DNA of 64,000 nt from the NCBI GenBank assembly GCA_033439265.1, contig JAVTVX010000031.1, positions 7,797,501 to 7,861,500 on the forward strand. The letters are read 5' to 3'. This stretch comes from Dillenia suffruticosa. Lineage: Eukaryota; Streptophyta; Magnoliopsida; Dilleniales; Dilleniaceae. Positions within the stretch are counted from its first letter, which is position 1. The number at the start of each line of letters is the position of its first letter. A program made the translations under genes and the position numbers. Below the pieces are notes generated by a model. It was not told where the DNA came from and did no database searches. It was given only the letters and a program-made list of their open reading frames with translations. Positions 11,131-24,378 of the stretch are shown here, piece after piece.

Positions 11131-11897
11131 GAAATACTCCTATGTATATATCCTCAAAGTTTGAGGGCAGACCATTAGCAATACAAATATTACCGCACAC
11201 TTTCTCTAGGAATGTTCTAACTTAAGCTTTGGGTTGAATTATTATAGCCTTATTGCCAAATATTAGCAAGTATTTCAAGGTTCAATTCCTTTAAGGATGG
11301 GAACAAGAGGAAAGACATTTTCACTTAACCACATCTCCAAAATTTGTTCGCTAAGATTTAATGAGGTTATGGGCATATCAATACTAGTAGTTTTAAATTG
11401 AACAAATTTGATTGTTGCATTTTAAGGGTTATAGGCTTAGAAGACAAAATTATTGTTAAGAAGCGGATTGCCTTTTTCTCTGGGAGCTAAAAACGAAATT
11501 TACAAGTGGGACCTTTGGTCTGTTCCAAAGGGGGCTTTATGGAGTAAAAGTAGCTTGGTAAAAAGTAATTTTTTTTTAGTGTGATTGGTAGATCAGATAT
11601 AGTGGAATGATGTACATGAATTTTATTAATGATGTGCATTAATACAATTTGTGGAATGATGTCCCCAGTGATATCCTAGGGAGCTACTTCCACAAAGATA
11701 TTCCTTTCATTTGAAGATAGACAGAAATGCTGTGCATGAATTGTATTAACAACATGTTCTTGCAATCCTATTCATTGAGTTCAAATAATGAATTAACCTA
11801 TAATATCGTCACACTCCTCCGCAAGTAGTAGGTATGCAGTTAGTGCCACATTAGTGTCATCTGACACAAGACTAATCAGCTTCCATGTTCATAGGAT
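11131..11897. other. Gene-free stretch
   Basis: Non-coding, moderately AT-rich sequence upstream of the hAT relic. Two short related stretches (ATGATGTACATGAATTTTATT near 11606 and GCTGTGCATGAATTGTATTA near 11730) suggest a diverged local duplication. No gene, terminal repeat or RNA is recognised. Confidence 0.5.
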
Positions 11898-12258
11898 AAA
11901 ATGTGAATTAAATTGAATTTTTAGAGAGAAAATTAATATGTTCCATTTTTAAGGGGGAAAAAAACCTAAATTTAGTATTTTAATAAAAGAAAATTTGAGA
12001 TAATGTGTTTTAATAGAGACAGAATATTTATTAAATTGATCTTTTTAGATAAAGTAAATTCATATATTTAATTTTGGATCGAGAAAAACTAAATTAGAGG
12101 GAGAGAATTTAAAATCAATATGTTTAATTAGCAAAAAAGCATACTAAATTGATTTTTTAGAGATAAAAAATTAATATGCTTAATTTTATAGAGAAAAAAA
12201 CAATTTGATACTTTTAAAGATGTGTACAACCATAAAAAATTTGAATTTAATTGATTTT
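11898..12258. repeat. Diverged tandem repeat tract, left part
   Basis: Degenerate units built from TTAAATTGATTTTT, AGAGA and AAAATTAATATGCTTAATTTT. The same units resume at 15310-15555 beyond the Sirevirus-like LTR, so the two tracts were probably one before that insertion. Confidence 0.6.
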
Positions 12259-15200
12259 TGTTCAAAATGAGTTTTAATGATAAGGAAAAGTGAAAAATAA
12301 AATAAAATAGATGATCAGCAAAGTAAATTAGATCATTGAAAAATTAATTTGGAACAAACTAGAACACGTTTGGAAATGTATAAAGTCACTTATACTAGTT
12401 ACAAACTTGAACAATGGAACAAACTAGAACAGATTTGAGAATGTATGAAGTCACTTATACTAATTACAAACTTAAACAAGTTAATTCACAAAAGGAACAA
12501 GTCGACTTACTAAGTGAAGATCATCATTTAAACCAACATAGTAGGCTACTCAAGTCAACTTAGATATGGATCAAGTCGACTAACCATATATTACAAGTTG
12601 ACTAAATTTAAACAATAGAATAGTCAAGTCGACTCACCAAGGAAACCAAGTCGACTCAAAGAACATTTTATGAAAAAGAATTAAGTGTAAATCTAAGAAC
12701 AAGTCGACCTACCTAAAGCACAAGTTAACATGTTCTGTAAAGGTATTAAAGAAAACACAAATTCAAAGTCGTAATGGTCGAACATTTAAATGTGTTAAAG
12801 CCAAAACAAAATTAGGTCAATCCATATTTAGGTCAATCCAAGTTGACTTACACGTGTTACAAGTTGAATTGCATATTCTAGACTTAGAAAAATTTAAGAG
12901 AGCTAAAGCTTAGATTGACATAGGTAGAAGCTAAGTTGATGTACCCAGTTCAAATCCCTTGAAAACAAAGAAAGTGTAAAGCACAAGTCAACCTGATGAA
13001 AGCACGAGTCAACTTGATGAGAACACGAGTCAACTTGATGAGTACATTTTGATATTATTTTGATGCTAAAATGATTAATGTTTTAAGTGTTTTAAGTGGC
13101 TTAAAGTTCTATAGAAGAAAAATAAGCAATTAGCCAAGACGACCTGAAAAAGAACAATTGTAGAACACAAGTTGACCTATTCAAAGTTCAAGTTAACTTG
13201 AAGAAGTCACAAGTCAACCCGCTCAAGATCAAAGGAGTATAACTAATGAAGACCAAGGCTAATCAAGATACAAGCTGACCTAAAGCAAGGATAAATTAAC
13301 TTGATGAGATTACAAGTTGATCCAAAGATGAAAGAGTTAAGGAGTAATGAAGTAAACAAAGAAATGAAGCAATAATGAGTTAACTTTGAAAACAACAACG
13401 AGTTAATTTTAAGCAAGTTCAAGTCGACTTGAAACATAAAGCAGTTGACACGGAAGAGTTGATAAGACATGTCCACAAGTCTGCTCAACCTATGTGGCAA
13501 ACAAATCAATCTATATAGACTTAGAGTCGACCTACATGAGCAACACAATGAAAGTACTTAAAGTGGAACAAAGTACAAGTCAAGCTAACCCATGCATGAG
13601 TTCACTTGCTTATGTCTAAACATTATAGGATTCAAGCACAAGACACAAGCTAAGATACGAGCCAAGACACGAGACACAAGCCAGGATACGAGCCAGACAT
13701 GAGCCAGGACTTAAAGCATGAGTCATATACTAGCCGAAGTCAACTTATAAATGCCACAAGTCGACTAACATATTCTAGATTTAGAATATTTTAAGAGAGC
13801 TTCAACTCAGGTCAACCTAGGCATTATACATGGTCGACCTATACATGTGCATCTCATAAAAAAGCTCAGAGGCTATTGAGTAGTAGTCAACCTACCCCTG
13901 TACAAGTCAACTTGCACAAAGTTTAGATCTCACAGAACACTTCCATTAGTCGACTACAAACAATAGCAAGCCAACTTGTTGGGCTACAATAAAAAAATAT
14001 GCTAGGTCAAGTTGTATCAAGTCAACCTATCACAAAAAGAAGTTGATCTACACAAGCTAGAAAGAAATATATTTAAGAGTGTCAAGAACAAGTGACCTAG
14101 AAAGCAATACCAAGCTTGCTTACATGAGCCAAGAAGTAAAGATGTTTAAGTACCATTGTTAAAGTCAACCAGAGAAGCAAAACAAGTTGACCCACATGAG
14201 CCACAAAGCAAAATGCTCAAATGCTATTGAGCACAAGTCGACTTGAAGTAAGCACAAGTCGAGTTACAAAGGCAACAAAGTGAAAATGCTTGAGCAAAAT
14301 ACAACTCAAGTCAACCTATCATCAAAACTAATCGACGTGCACAAACAATGAAGTTAACATGATCAAGTGCCAACAAGCCCAAGTCGACTAGAAGCATATA
14401 CAATTCGGCTTGCACAAGCAACAAAGGTGCAAACACTTAAGCAGAATAAAGATCAAGTCAACTTGAAGAAAGCACAAGTTGACTTACATGAGCCACAATG
14501 TGAAAATACTTAAATTCTGAAGAGCAGAAGTCAAACTGAGGAGAGCACAAGTCAATTTGCATGACCAGTACAACAAAAACACTTACGCAGAATACAACAC
14601 AAGTCGACTCGACACACATATGTAGTTGACTTGTACTAGCCATAGACATTACAGGATTCAAAACTAAGTTGACCTAAAGAGAGAAGGATTCAACTCGATG
14701 TAAGCAATGGCTAGTGATTCAGAAAAACTATTTCAAGTGTTAAATGAACTTCAGCCACCTCAATGACTATGTTTTAGCATTACATGAAGCTCAATGGCAA
14801 TCTCTTCAAGAAGCTTATAAATATAACACCTGAGATGAAGATTATACATCTTGATGGAGTATCAGTGAACATAATCGAATAACAATCTTTGTGTTTTATT
14901 TTGTTTCTGGGCTTTAACAAGTTATCAAAAGTCAAAGCTTCAACTTATACTCTCGTTTAACTTTATAATCTTGTAAAAAAACAGAAGGAAGGGTTCCTTT
15001 GGTTTGGGCATTCAAAGTGCATTGAGTGAAATATGAGAGATTTAGGTTTGCTAGTTCCTATACAAACTAATGGGGAGTGTTTCAGAGAAACACTTGTAAG
15101 GTCCAACGAGCACCTAGGCAAGCTAGTAGTATACCATTTGAAAAATAGTTGATCGAAAATCCAATTGCAGCTTGGGAGTAGACATACACCAGAGAAGGTA

Positions 15201-15309
15201 GAACCACTTTAATTTTAAGTGAACAATCTTACTTTCTCTCTTCTATTAACTTTATTCAAGATCCAAAATATTCAAAAGTGCCAAGAATAACCACCCCCAA
15301 GGTTGTTCA
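12259..15309 (+). mobile_element. Sirevirus-like LTR A, probable solo LTR
   Basis: Starts TGTTCAAAATGAGTTTTAAT, like the TGTT(A/G)ACAAAATATTTTGATGAT starts at 17578 and 47973, and ends with ACCACCCCCAAGGTTGTTCA, the C-rich terminal pattern known from Sirevirus LTRs. About 3.05 kb long. It is filled with variants of the palindrome CAAGTCGACTTG (for example near 12500, 12570, 12625, 13423, 13756, 14238, 14384 and 14602). No internal genes are present. Identical target duplications were not found. The small ORFs on either strand are not supported as genes. Confidence 0.65.
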
Positions 15310-15555
15310 TTGTAGCTTCTTTATAGAGAGAAAAATAACATGGCAAGGGAAAACTTTAAATTAATATGCTTATAGAGAGAATATGATTAAATTGATTTTT
15401 AAATAGAGAAAATTAATGTACTTAGTTTTAGAGAGAGAGAGAGAGAAGCTAAAATTTTTGTCTTTAGAAGTAGAAAATTTAATATCAATGTATTTAGAAA
15501 GAAAAATGTGAATTAAATTGATTTTTATAGAGAGCAAAATTAATGTGGTTAAGGG
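15310..15555. repeat. Diverged tandem repeat tract, right part
   Basis: Continuation of the 11898-12258 units (TTAAATTGATTTTTA, AGAGAGAAAATTAATGT), including a short (GA)n at 15431-15446. Confidence 0.6.
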
Positions 15556-17577
15556 TGTTAGAAAAGACATGAAGAGAGTGTAGCACCTTGCACAGTAATA
15601 CTCATAGCATTGAATTACTAGAATGAACTTTCAACAACTTGCTTTAATCAAGCTCTCAATCATTTTGTCCAGATCATCCCAAAATCAACTTCTTCATGAA
15701 GAAATTTTAGAGACTTTCTTCATAGCCTATCAGACTTGCTCTCTCTAGATTGCTTATTCTCTCTACTATGCTATCATTTGCTATAATTGTTGTATGTAGA
15801 GAATGGCATCTGAGGTATCTACTATGCTATCACTTGCGGTATGACCATCATAATGGATATTACACCAATTACAATAGTGGTTACATAACATCATTATACT
15901 TATCATAATGGTTATTGCACTTATTACAATAACAGTTAGAAGACACCATTATGCTTTTTCCTAATCATCTCAAATCAAATTCAAATTCAAATAGTTGTGA
16001 GTTAAGGGAAAAAACTGTTATAATTCTCAACCTAATTATGCTTTCTCTTATGAAAATAATCCATGTCCATGCACAACCAATAGGCTAGTCATATGTTTTA
16101 AAGTGTTGATGGATTCCAACCAAGTGCAAGCCCACGTGGTAGTTCACATGCCATGATAACTAGGTGTGCATGTGGCATTATAACATGTGACATTATGATG
16201 ACTTGGTATTATAACATGATGACACTTGGCACCATCTTATTGAATTTGACCTAAGGTGCAATTTGAATTTTGATCAAGTAAATCTCATGTGTCAATGGTT
16301 ATATTTGTACAATTATACTCAAATATATCTAACAAAATCTCACTTGCATTGTATCAACTTGCTATCAGTCAATATAAAACACTTTTGTGAAGTTAAAGCA
16401 TACATAATGCACGTAGGTCATATGACCTTAGGCATGCATTCAAACTCATCTTTTTATGGTACTGTTAAGTAAAACACAAGAGATTTCCATTTTAAGTCCA
16501 TCTTTGACTTATTATTAATGTCAATTTAAAATGTTCATTCAGATCTATCTACAGCTTCTAGTAGATATCAATTCAAAATAGTAACTCCTGAATTACCATG
16601 TTAATGATCCATCAATCATTAACCATACCTTATACCTTAAGATGGGTTGATGCATAGTTTCACTACATTCAATCCCTTCATGTGTGTTGAAACTTATTTC
16701 AAACTCATGAATTGTACCAAACACCAAATGCACTTGTTTGTTTAAGTCATCTTAATACTTGAAAGCTTATTACTCAAAGTAATATGCATGCATCATTCAA
16801 GTATAAATAACCGTGCATCTAACACAATATTTCCTTTTACGCTAACTATTTGATGAATCCAGGCTATGTTCTCAACCAACTGGGGTTCCATCATACTATA
16901 TCTCACATAGTCATTTAAGATATACATATTGAAATGAACGCAATAACCTTTACTCATCAAATATTAGTCAATGGTCACTAAGGGCATTAAAGAAACAAAC
17001 ATAAATGATCAAAGAATCTCACATGCAAGAAGACTCGGATCACTTCTTATTTTCTTTCTTGGTCAACTTATACATACATGTGCCATAGCATCACCTTTCA
17101 CTTTAAATGATTTACAGCCACTAAATATCTTGTCACCCCTACCTAAATCATTTACCATGGACTTCTTCGAGGTCTATTTAAGTGGACTTCTCCTACTTGG
17201 ACTAAGAAGACTTTAAGTGAACGTCGCACTTACCAATAGGACTTTTCTCACATTTTACCTCGGAGCATATGCTAGAAAATACTATGCAGGTTAAAATTGA
17301 ACATTTCAATTTACTCCTTACTATATGATCTTATCCATGTATGAGTGGCCATATATGTTCGGTAAATTATTCATTACCTCATCTTGATTTTCATCAAGGT
17401 GACTATCATTCTCATATATGGAAGCTTCTTTCAATATTGTCACTAGAATAAATAACATATTTATTTATTCATTGAAGTAGTCTTACCTCAATCAACAAAA
17501 AATAGAGACGGATTGTACATGTGAGAGATACAATCCTCTAATCACGCACGACATATCTTAATTATTCGTTGTGATAT
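15556..17577 (-). repeat. Copia LTR copy (minus strand), extent uncertain
   Basis: From TGTTAGAAAAGACATGAAG onward about 450 bases match 47527-47972 closely in order (GAGAGTRTRGCACC, CATAGCCTAT, CTTATTCTCT, TGTATGTAGAGAATGGCA). At 47527 this end is next to a minus-strand primer site, so it is the 3' end of a minus-strand LTR. Here no primer site precedes it. The rest up to the next LTR start at 17578 is AT-rich and may be the remaining LTR. No gene is seen. Confidence 0.5.
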
Positions 17578-18890
17578 TGTTAACAAAATATGTTTTGATG
17601 ATGAGCAAAACTAGATTAAAGTTATCAAAGTCTAATTTGAAAGTAATTAAAATAAGTATGAGAAGGCTTAATGTTGTTTACTAAGTTACAAATAACTACA
17701 AGTTGACTCGTAGGTGAAGTAAAATTAACTTACTGAGTAAGGTCAGACAAGTTGTCTCACATAGAAGACAAGTCGACTAGAAGATCAAACAGAATATAAA
17801 AATTAAGTATAAGTGTAAGTCGACTTGCCAAAAGTATAAGTTGACCTCAACAATAGAACAATTGAGAAGTAAAAAATTTGAAATTCTAACGGTCAAAAAT
17901 TTGAAAATCTAACAATCAAATATTAGACAAAGTCAACCTATACAAACTTTAAATTGACCTGCACATCTTAGAATTAGGCAATCAGTGAAGCTGTATAACT
18001 TTAAGTCAATATGGGGAAATCACAAATCAACTTGCACACCTACAATTAGAAATATTTATGGAAATTGAAGCTTAAATTGACTCATTAAGATACTAAGTCA
18101 ATATAACTTGAGACTAAGTTGACCTGCATAAAATTGACTAAAAAAAATAAAGAAAGCTAAAACATAAGTGACCTAATACATATACAAGTCAACATACTTG
18201 AACACTAAAGTAAACTGTTTAAATATCTTCAAGCACAAATTGACCTAGGCAAAATGGAAGTCGACATACACAAAACAGTGTCATTAACTACAAGTCAACC
18301 TAGGCATAATAGAAGTTGACCTATATATATGTATAACAGTGAAAAACTTAAGTATTGTTCAGCACAAATCGACCTGCTCAAACCTGGACCTCACAGAATA
18401 GATTTGAAGTGAATACAAGCCAACACACACAAGTAGCAAAGTGAAAATACATAAATAGAATGAACCACAAGTCAACCTGAAGCGAATACAAGCTGACTTG
18501 CATGAGTAGCAAGTGAAAATGCTTAAGTGAAATGAAGCCCAAGTTGACATAAAGTGAAGACAAGCCAACTTGCATGCGCAGCAAATTGAAAATACTTAAG
18601 TGGAATGAAGCACAAGTTAACTTGAAGGAAGAAGGAGTCAACTTTATGTTAGTAATGGTTAGTACATAAAGAAAAGCTGTTGAACATTAAATGGCCTTCA
18701 ACTACTTTCAACGACTATGTTCGATAATATATTGAAGCTCAATGGCTCTTTTAATATTAGCATTATCTATATAACACTTCAAGTGCACTTTTACAAGTAT
18801 AGAATGGAATACAACACAAAAGAAAAACTCTTAGATCTTTGTTGCTCAATCATGTTAGATCTATATTTGTTCACATTAAGAATTTGTTTA
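17578..18890 (+). repeat. Sirevirus-like LTR B (5' LTR remnant)
   Basis: Starts TGTTAACAAAATATGTTTTG and contains AAGTCGACTT variants near 17769 and 17818 plus many AAGTTGAC/AAGTCAAC forms, as in LTRs A and C. It is followed by copia gag sequence with no visible primer site, so the junction is deleted and the right end is approximate. Confidence 0.6.
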
Positions 18891-18914
18891 CATTAAGATA
18901 TGGGTAAAGGAATT

Positions 18915-19941
18915 AGTCAGGAAGGTATGGTAGACAAAATTCTCAAGTGTATTCCCAAATCCTAGGAAGTAAAGTGACTGCAATATAAGAATCTAAGAAT
19001 TTAGATAGCTTAACCATGGACCAACCTGTAAGATCATTAACCACCCATGAGTTTAAATTAAATTCCAAATGAGTGGATAATGAAAACAAAGGAAAAACAA
19101 TAACTTTGAAAGCTGAAAATGGTGGTAATAGTTCTAGTGATGATGATGAGGACATAAAGCTCTCATATGAAAGTTTAAAAGATTTATGATGAGAAAGGAA
19201 AACAAAGGAAAACGAGAGTCTAAGAAGATTAATAAGAAAGAAGAAATAAGATGCTATGATGCAAGAAGACTGGTCATGTAAAGACTGATTGTCCATTACT
19301 CAAGAAGGCAGAAAAGAAGGAAAAAAGGGAAAGAAAAAAGCTCTTGTAGCCTAGAATGATGAGAACAGCAGCTCGAGCGATAAGGAAAATGAGCAAGAAT
19401 AGGCAGATCTTTGCTTCATGGTATTGGAAGAAGAACAAGATGAGGAATGTTTGAGTTTTCTATAAGCAAAATGCATAGTAGAATCTTATAAAGAACTTAA
19501 GAAAATAAGCCATAAAAATTGTTCATTAAAGAAACTAATAGCTGAAATGGAAGAGAAGGGAAATAAATTAAGAATAGAAAACTAGAAGTTAAAGAAAGAA
19601 AATGATACACTAAAAGTAGAAAAAAAACAATTTGAATGCTGAAGTTAAAAAGGAAACTGATAAAGTGAATAAATTAGAATCTAAATTTGAAAATATAAAG
19701 AATAAAAATGTGAATGTGTGCCATGTAAAAGACAAGAGTGATAAAGAAAATTTATTAAATGAATTTGAACAACAAAAAGGAAAGAACAAGAAGTTGAACT
19801 CACTATTGATAAAATTTGTTCAAGGTCAAGAAAAACTGGATGCTATCATAGGAGCACAAAGAGTAGTTTTGATGAGACAAGACTAGGATACAATCTTACT
19901 ACAACTCAAAAGAAATTGTGTAATTTCTTTACTCCGAGTTC
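18915..19941 (+). pseudogene. Copia (Sirevirus-like) gag fragment
   Basis: Translated in changing frames it shows the pattern of copia gag: MVDKILKCIPKS, then a SLTMDQLVRSLTTHEFKL-like segment, an acidic/serine stretch, a zinc-knuckle remnant near 19253 (one base short, which breaks the frame), a Lys-rich stretch, and a long coiled coil from about 19480 to 19830 (KETDKVNKLESKFENIKN region). It ends GQEKLDAIIGAQRVV and is cut at 19942 by a CACTA-like repeat. The N-terminal part is missing. Confidence 0.65.
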
Positions 19942-20880
19942 CACTACTAGAAAATGGACTTTCAGCGACGGAAAAATCAGTCACTGAAGGGTATCTGTGA
20001 CAGATTTTTTCCGTTGTTAAATCCGTAATTGAAAGTCATCTGCTAAATACTAGCGATGGATTTAGTTTCGTCGCTAATATTAGTGACGAAAAAAATCCGT
20101 CGCTGATGATTAGCGACGAAAAAGAATCAGTTGCTAATAAAAAATATGAAAAAAAATCAATGATGGATCTCAATCCGTCGCTAATTTTTGAGTTCTCAAA
20201 AAAATGATGTGCTGCTCCAAGGCCTGCTGTTGACCTGTCAGCCCGCCCATCGACCCGCGTCCTTTAATTTGTGAGAAATGACTCCACTAACCTAAAAACC
20301 TGAGCACAATGGAAATGGCAAGAGCAACAGCACCACTAGACCAAGTAAAGCTTCTAATCATATTTTTTTTTTTACTTATTATCTTTATCTCATATTTTTT
20401 AATAATAATAAAATAATGTAAAATTATAATTTATTATAAAATAATTTTATTTTAGTTTAAAATAAAATAATAAAAAATTTAAAATAATAAAATAATATTA
20501 TTCTTCTACAAAATAAAATAAAAATTAAAATTAAAAGAATTATTAAATAAAAATTAAAAATTAAAAATTAAAAATATAAATTAAAAATAAAAAAATAAAA
20601 AAATAAAAAATAAAAAGATTCCGTCAGTAATCCGTCGCTAATTTTTCCATCGGTAATCTGTCGCTAATGGCTGTACATATTTTTTGTTTTAATTTTTTTT
20701 CTCCATCACCAATACACTGACCGATTAGCGATGAAAATTTTCATTCGCTAAAAATTCCATCGGTAATTCGTCGTTGATAAGCTTATAATTTTTTTTTTTA
20801 TGGTTGACTACTACAGAGACGGATTAGCGACAAAAATATTTCTGTCACTAATCTGTCACAAATCGCTTGGTATTCTGTCC
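19942..20880 (-). mobile_element. Non-autonomous CACTA-like repeat, copy 2
   Basis: Terminal CACTACTAGAAAATGG at 19942, then many TTAGCGACGG and CCGTCGCTAA motifs, a small GC-rich block (20219-20263), a tRNA-like A-box (minus strand TGGTCTAGTGGTG at 20331-20343), an AT-rich core (20365-20620) and a second motif array (20620-20880). It is the reverse-complement layout of 58465-59617. The right end is unclear; no matching 3-bp target duplication was found. Confidence 0.75.
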
Positions 20881-21027
20881 GACGATATTCCATTGGATAT
20901 GTAGCAATCCAAAAGACAGTGTGGATATGTAGCCTTCATTTCACAAATAAAACCTAAGAACATAGATTGAGGTTTTGGAGGATAAAAACTTGATACTGTC
21001 ACTAATCTGTCACAAATCGCTTGGTAT
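20842..21027. repeat. Pair of identical 32-bp direct repeats
   Basis: Sequence starting CTGTCACTAATCTGTCACAA is identical at 20842-20873 and 20996-21027. The spacing is 154 bases. It lies at the fading right edge of the CACTA-like copy and may record a failed or rearranged end. Confidence 0.9.
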
Positions 21028-21309
21028 ACTGTGGAATTCTAAATTCTAAATTCAGAGTTTGTTCCTTAGACTTGGAACCTAAATTGTTTATTGAGCATCC
21101 TTTTCCTTTATTTTGCACTAGCTCCTATCATTAGTTTTGCTATGCAATTAGAAATATATGAGAGAACCTATAACTTACAGAGTTCAAACAATATTTTTTT
21201 CAATCAAATTAGACAAGGTTATATAAATATTACCTTTCTATGGCCACCTTGTCTTTTGAATTCTGACATACCTTTTTCCATTGAGCATCACACTTTCAAT
21301 GTTCATCTT

Positions 21310-22500
21310 CTTGAATAAGTCTGCAAGTCTCGATCTTTGCTCTTTTGTACCCATATTTTTTGGGTCCGGCATTGTTAGTGTTCAATAATTTCTTATGAAC
21401 CCATTTCATTTTCATTTTAATTTGAGATGCTGGATTGTTCCAAAACCAACATTCATTCTTAATGTGACCAAGTTTTCATAGTTGTGACACTTAACATGAT
21501 TTCTTTGTCCTTTTGAATCTAAGCACATTTTCTTGATATGTTTGCATTGATGCGGATAATGTCCAAAACTTATGCAATAATGGCATCTAATATTTGGTTT
21601 GGCATTCTTCAAGCTAGGGACAAAGAAACTATATAATTTCTTTTGAGTTTTAACTATATTATATCCTAATACTACTTTATCAAATGCATCTCTCTGAGCT
21701 CCTAACATTAAGCCAAGTTTTTCTTAACCTTGAACAAATTTAAACAGCAGAGAGTTTAATTTCTTATTCTTTTATTTTTCATGCTTAAGTTCATTTACTG
21801 CTTTTTCTTTTTCATTCCTATGTTTTTTCTTGCTTGTATACAAATATCTATTTTTTACATTTTCAATTTCAGTTTGCGCAGTTTTCTCTTCAATTTTGGC
21901 ATGCAAAATGTAATTTTCTTCTTTTAACTCATTTACTTTATGATTCAAAATTTTAGATTTTCAATCTCTATATTTTTGTCTACTTCTAACAAATGTTTTT
22001 CATCTTTCAACTCTTCATTTTTTGTCCTAAGAGTTTCATTTTCTGCTTTAAGCCTTTTATTTTTCTCAACAAGTTTATTCTTTTTATTTTTTTAACATTT
22101 TTATCACGTCGTTTAAATTTGTAATCTTATGAATCAATTTTTTAAGTTCATTAAGTGCTAGAGTTTGAGCATCATCCATGGAGATTTCATTACCATTATC
22201 ATTATCAAAAGAGTAAGAAATGGAACTAGAGCAACCTACCTTATTTTCATTTTCTTATGTGAAAAATTGTTGTTGGTCTCTTGTATTCATGGCTTTTACA
22301 ACTTCTGGACTTCTATTTGGGATGTGTACACCCATTTTGCTTTTAGCACTTTTTCTTCTTAAAACGCATGTTTCTTGCTCCTCTTCAAGCCATTTGTATT
22401 TTTCCTAGTTTTCTTAAGGGGTTCTGACTCTCTATTTGATGAGGATGCTTCTAGTGAGAAATTGATTCTCTCAAGTGCCATTTTTAAAGAATATTTTGTT
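21310..22500 (-). pseudogene. Copia gag fragment on the minus strand
   Basis: Reading leftwards from about 22490: MALERINFSLEASSSNRE, an interrupted linker, a coiled-coil region (KRLKAENETLRTKNEELKDE), then GAQRDAFDKVVLGYNIVKTQ at about 21700, and a CCHC-type knuckle (CHYCISFGHYPHQCKH). The GAQR segment matches the end of the plus-strand fragment at about 19855. Stops and frame changes run throughout. No pol motif was recognised. Confidence 0.6.
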
Positions 22501-23690
22501 TACGGTGGTTAAACCAAACACTAGATACCTATTCTAATATCAATTGAAATACAACCTAGAGAGTGAATAGGTTGGCACTGTTTCTAGATTTTGGACGTTT
22601 TATGGTTTGTGAAAGACAAGAATGATGTACATGAATTGAATGTGATTAAAGAATCAAAGCACACAAGGAAATGAAAATGAAGGAAGAATAGAAGATAGAG
22701 CACACGATAGTGTTTTTATCCAGCCCGGTATACATCTACTCTCCATACCTTTTGAATTTTTCATAATTTACAACCCAAATAGTACAACAAACTTGCTTTC
22801 AGGTACAAGTCAAACTTTTATAGTGTTTTCTCTCGAAATACTTTCCAGCCCAATCTCTCATGGATTGTTTCTCTTTTTAAACCCAGATTAAGAAATCATT
22901 TTTGGTCTTTCAAACTTTCATACAGGAAGAGAAGGGATGTCACAATAAGAGAACCTACAATCTCAGATGTAATAGATTTGAAGCTCACGAGAAAGAATTA
23001 CAAAAGATTTATAGAAGGATGTGTTTGTTAGGAAAAAAGAGTATGTTGTTTTTAGCTCAGGGTGTTGCAAATTTTTAGATTTTTTCGTACTTTGTTCTCT
23101 TCTTGTTTTACTCTCTTCTCTTTTGTATATTTATTGAGAGATAGTGAGAGAACCATTATGGTAGGTTGAAGTTTGAATCATCTTCATTGATGCTTCAACC
23201 ACCACATTTAATTTTCTTAAATGCTCTCAACTGTTACTCTGTTCATCCGGTAAAAAAATATTTTCTTTTTACTTTTCTATACCTTGCCCTAGATAGCCTA
23301 TTTTCTTTTGCTACATAAGATGACTGCTAGAGTTCAAACATATTTTAAGAGTTTTTTCCACTAATGACTTGATTTTCTGACACTTAAGGCAAGCATAGCT
23401 TGAGAATTTCTAACTAACTCTGAGTACAACAAAGTTCAAATCTCAACAAAGTTCTAACTGACTCTAATTAGGGATATAGTGTGGTGAAAAGATAATAATT
23501 ACACGAAATTTGATTCATGGATAGGCAAAGTTGATCACTTGACCTTTCTGACTCTTGGGTGGTCATGATACCTAGATAGAGGCCAATCTTAATCTATAAA
23601 TATAAATTAGTTAATTATTGAATTAATGATAAATTAATTTTTTTTAATTTATCTAATCATAGAACTCTTATGATTAAATTGTCTTTAGTC
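22501..23690 (-). other. Probable minus-strand copia LTR and flanks
   Basis: On the minus strand ATTGATATTAGAATAGGT near 22530-22547 is a drifted initiator-Met primer site just upstream of the gag fragment, so the LTR end should be near 22547. The left/right limits of that LTR are not clear. The rest is AT-rich and gene-free. Confidence 0.4.
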
Positions 23691-23702
23691 TAAGTGGGAA
23701 TT

Positions 23703-24051
23703 TGTTGGTTTTGTACTAAAGTTAATTTAAATTCTAAGATTATATTTTATATTTATTGCTAGGCGATTAAGAACTTAAAAGGTAACACACAAAAGAATAG
23801 ATTCTCGGGTTAAAATGATAATTATAATTAAATGATAAATATGGGGATTAATTTGTGATATTATTGATCCTTAATACCCATTAAAGAAAGATTACACTTT
23901 TCAAAATGGGGTTAATGTGAAGTTGGTGTAAGTCAATAAATAGAAAAAATAGGAAAAAGATTGTTTATCTCTCTCTCTCTCTTTCCCTTTTTGAGTTCTC
24001 TGATATCTATGAAAACCCTAGGCCAATGAGATTCAGCTCAAGTACACCAAT
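23703..24051 (+). repeat. 3' LTR of a plus-strand copia element, cut by the CACTA element
   Basis: AAGTGGGAATT at 23692-23702 is a copia polypurine tract of the AAGTGGGAGATTGTT type, directly followed by TGTTGGTTTTGTAC. A (CT)n leader lies at 23970-23990. The LTR stops where the CACTA terminus starts at 24052. Confidence 0.5.
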
Positions 24052-24350
24052 CAGTACACAAAAATACGGTTTTAGCCATGAATTTTCGCGACGGAAAAAA
24101 TCGTCGCTATTTTGCGATGAATTTAGCGACAAAAACTTTTTCGTCGCTAAATTACCACAAAATTTGCGACGAAAAGAAAGTCGTGGCTAAATTAACGACG
24201 GACACATCATTCGTAGCTAAATTCATCGCTAATTAGTGACGAAAAAATTTTCGTGGCTAAATTCGTCGCTAATTGGAGATAAAAAAATTTTCGTTGCAAA
24301 TTTCGTCGCTAATTAGTGACGAATAATATTTCGTGGCTAAATTTTGCTAC
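24052..24350 (+). repeat. Left subterminal repeat array of the CACTA element
   Basis: About fifteen copies of motifs such as TTAGCGAC, TTTGCGACGAAA, CGTCGCTAA and CGTGGCTAA in both orientations. In En/Spm such arrays bind TNPA. Confidence 0.85.
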
Positions 24351-24371
24351 GGATTTAAATTTTGTAAGTGG

Positions 24372-24378
24372 TATAAAT
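24372..24378 (+). promoter_or_regulatory. Candidate TATA box after the left array
   Basis: TATAAAT follows the subterminal array and is followed by a C/T/A-rich leader with repeated AACACTCA (24420-24500), the layout of an En/Spm promoter at the 5' end. Confidence 0.4.
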
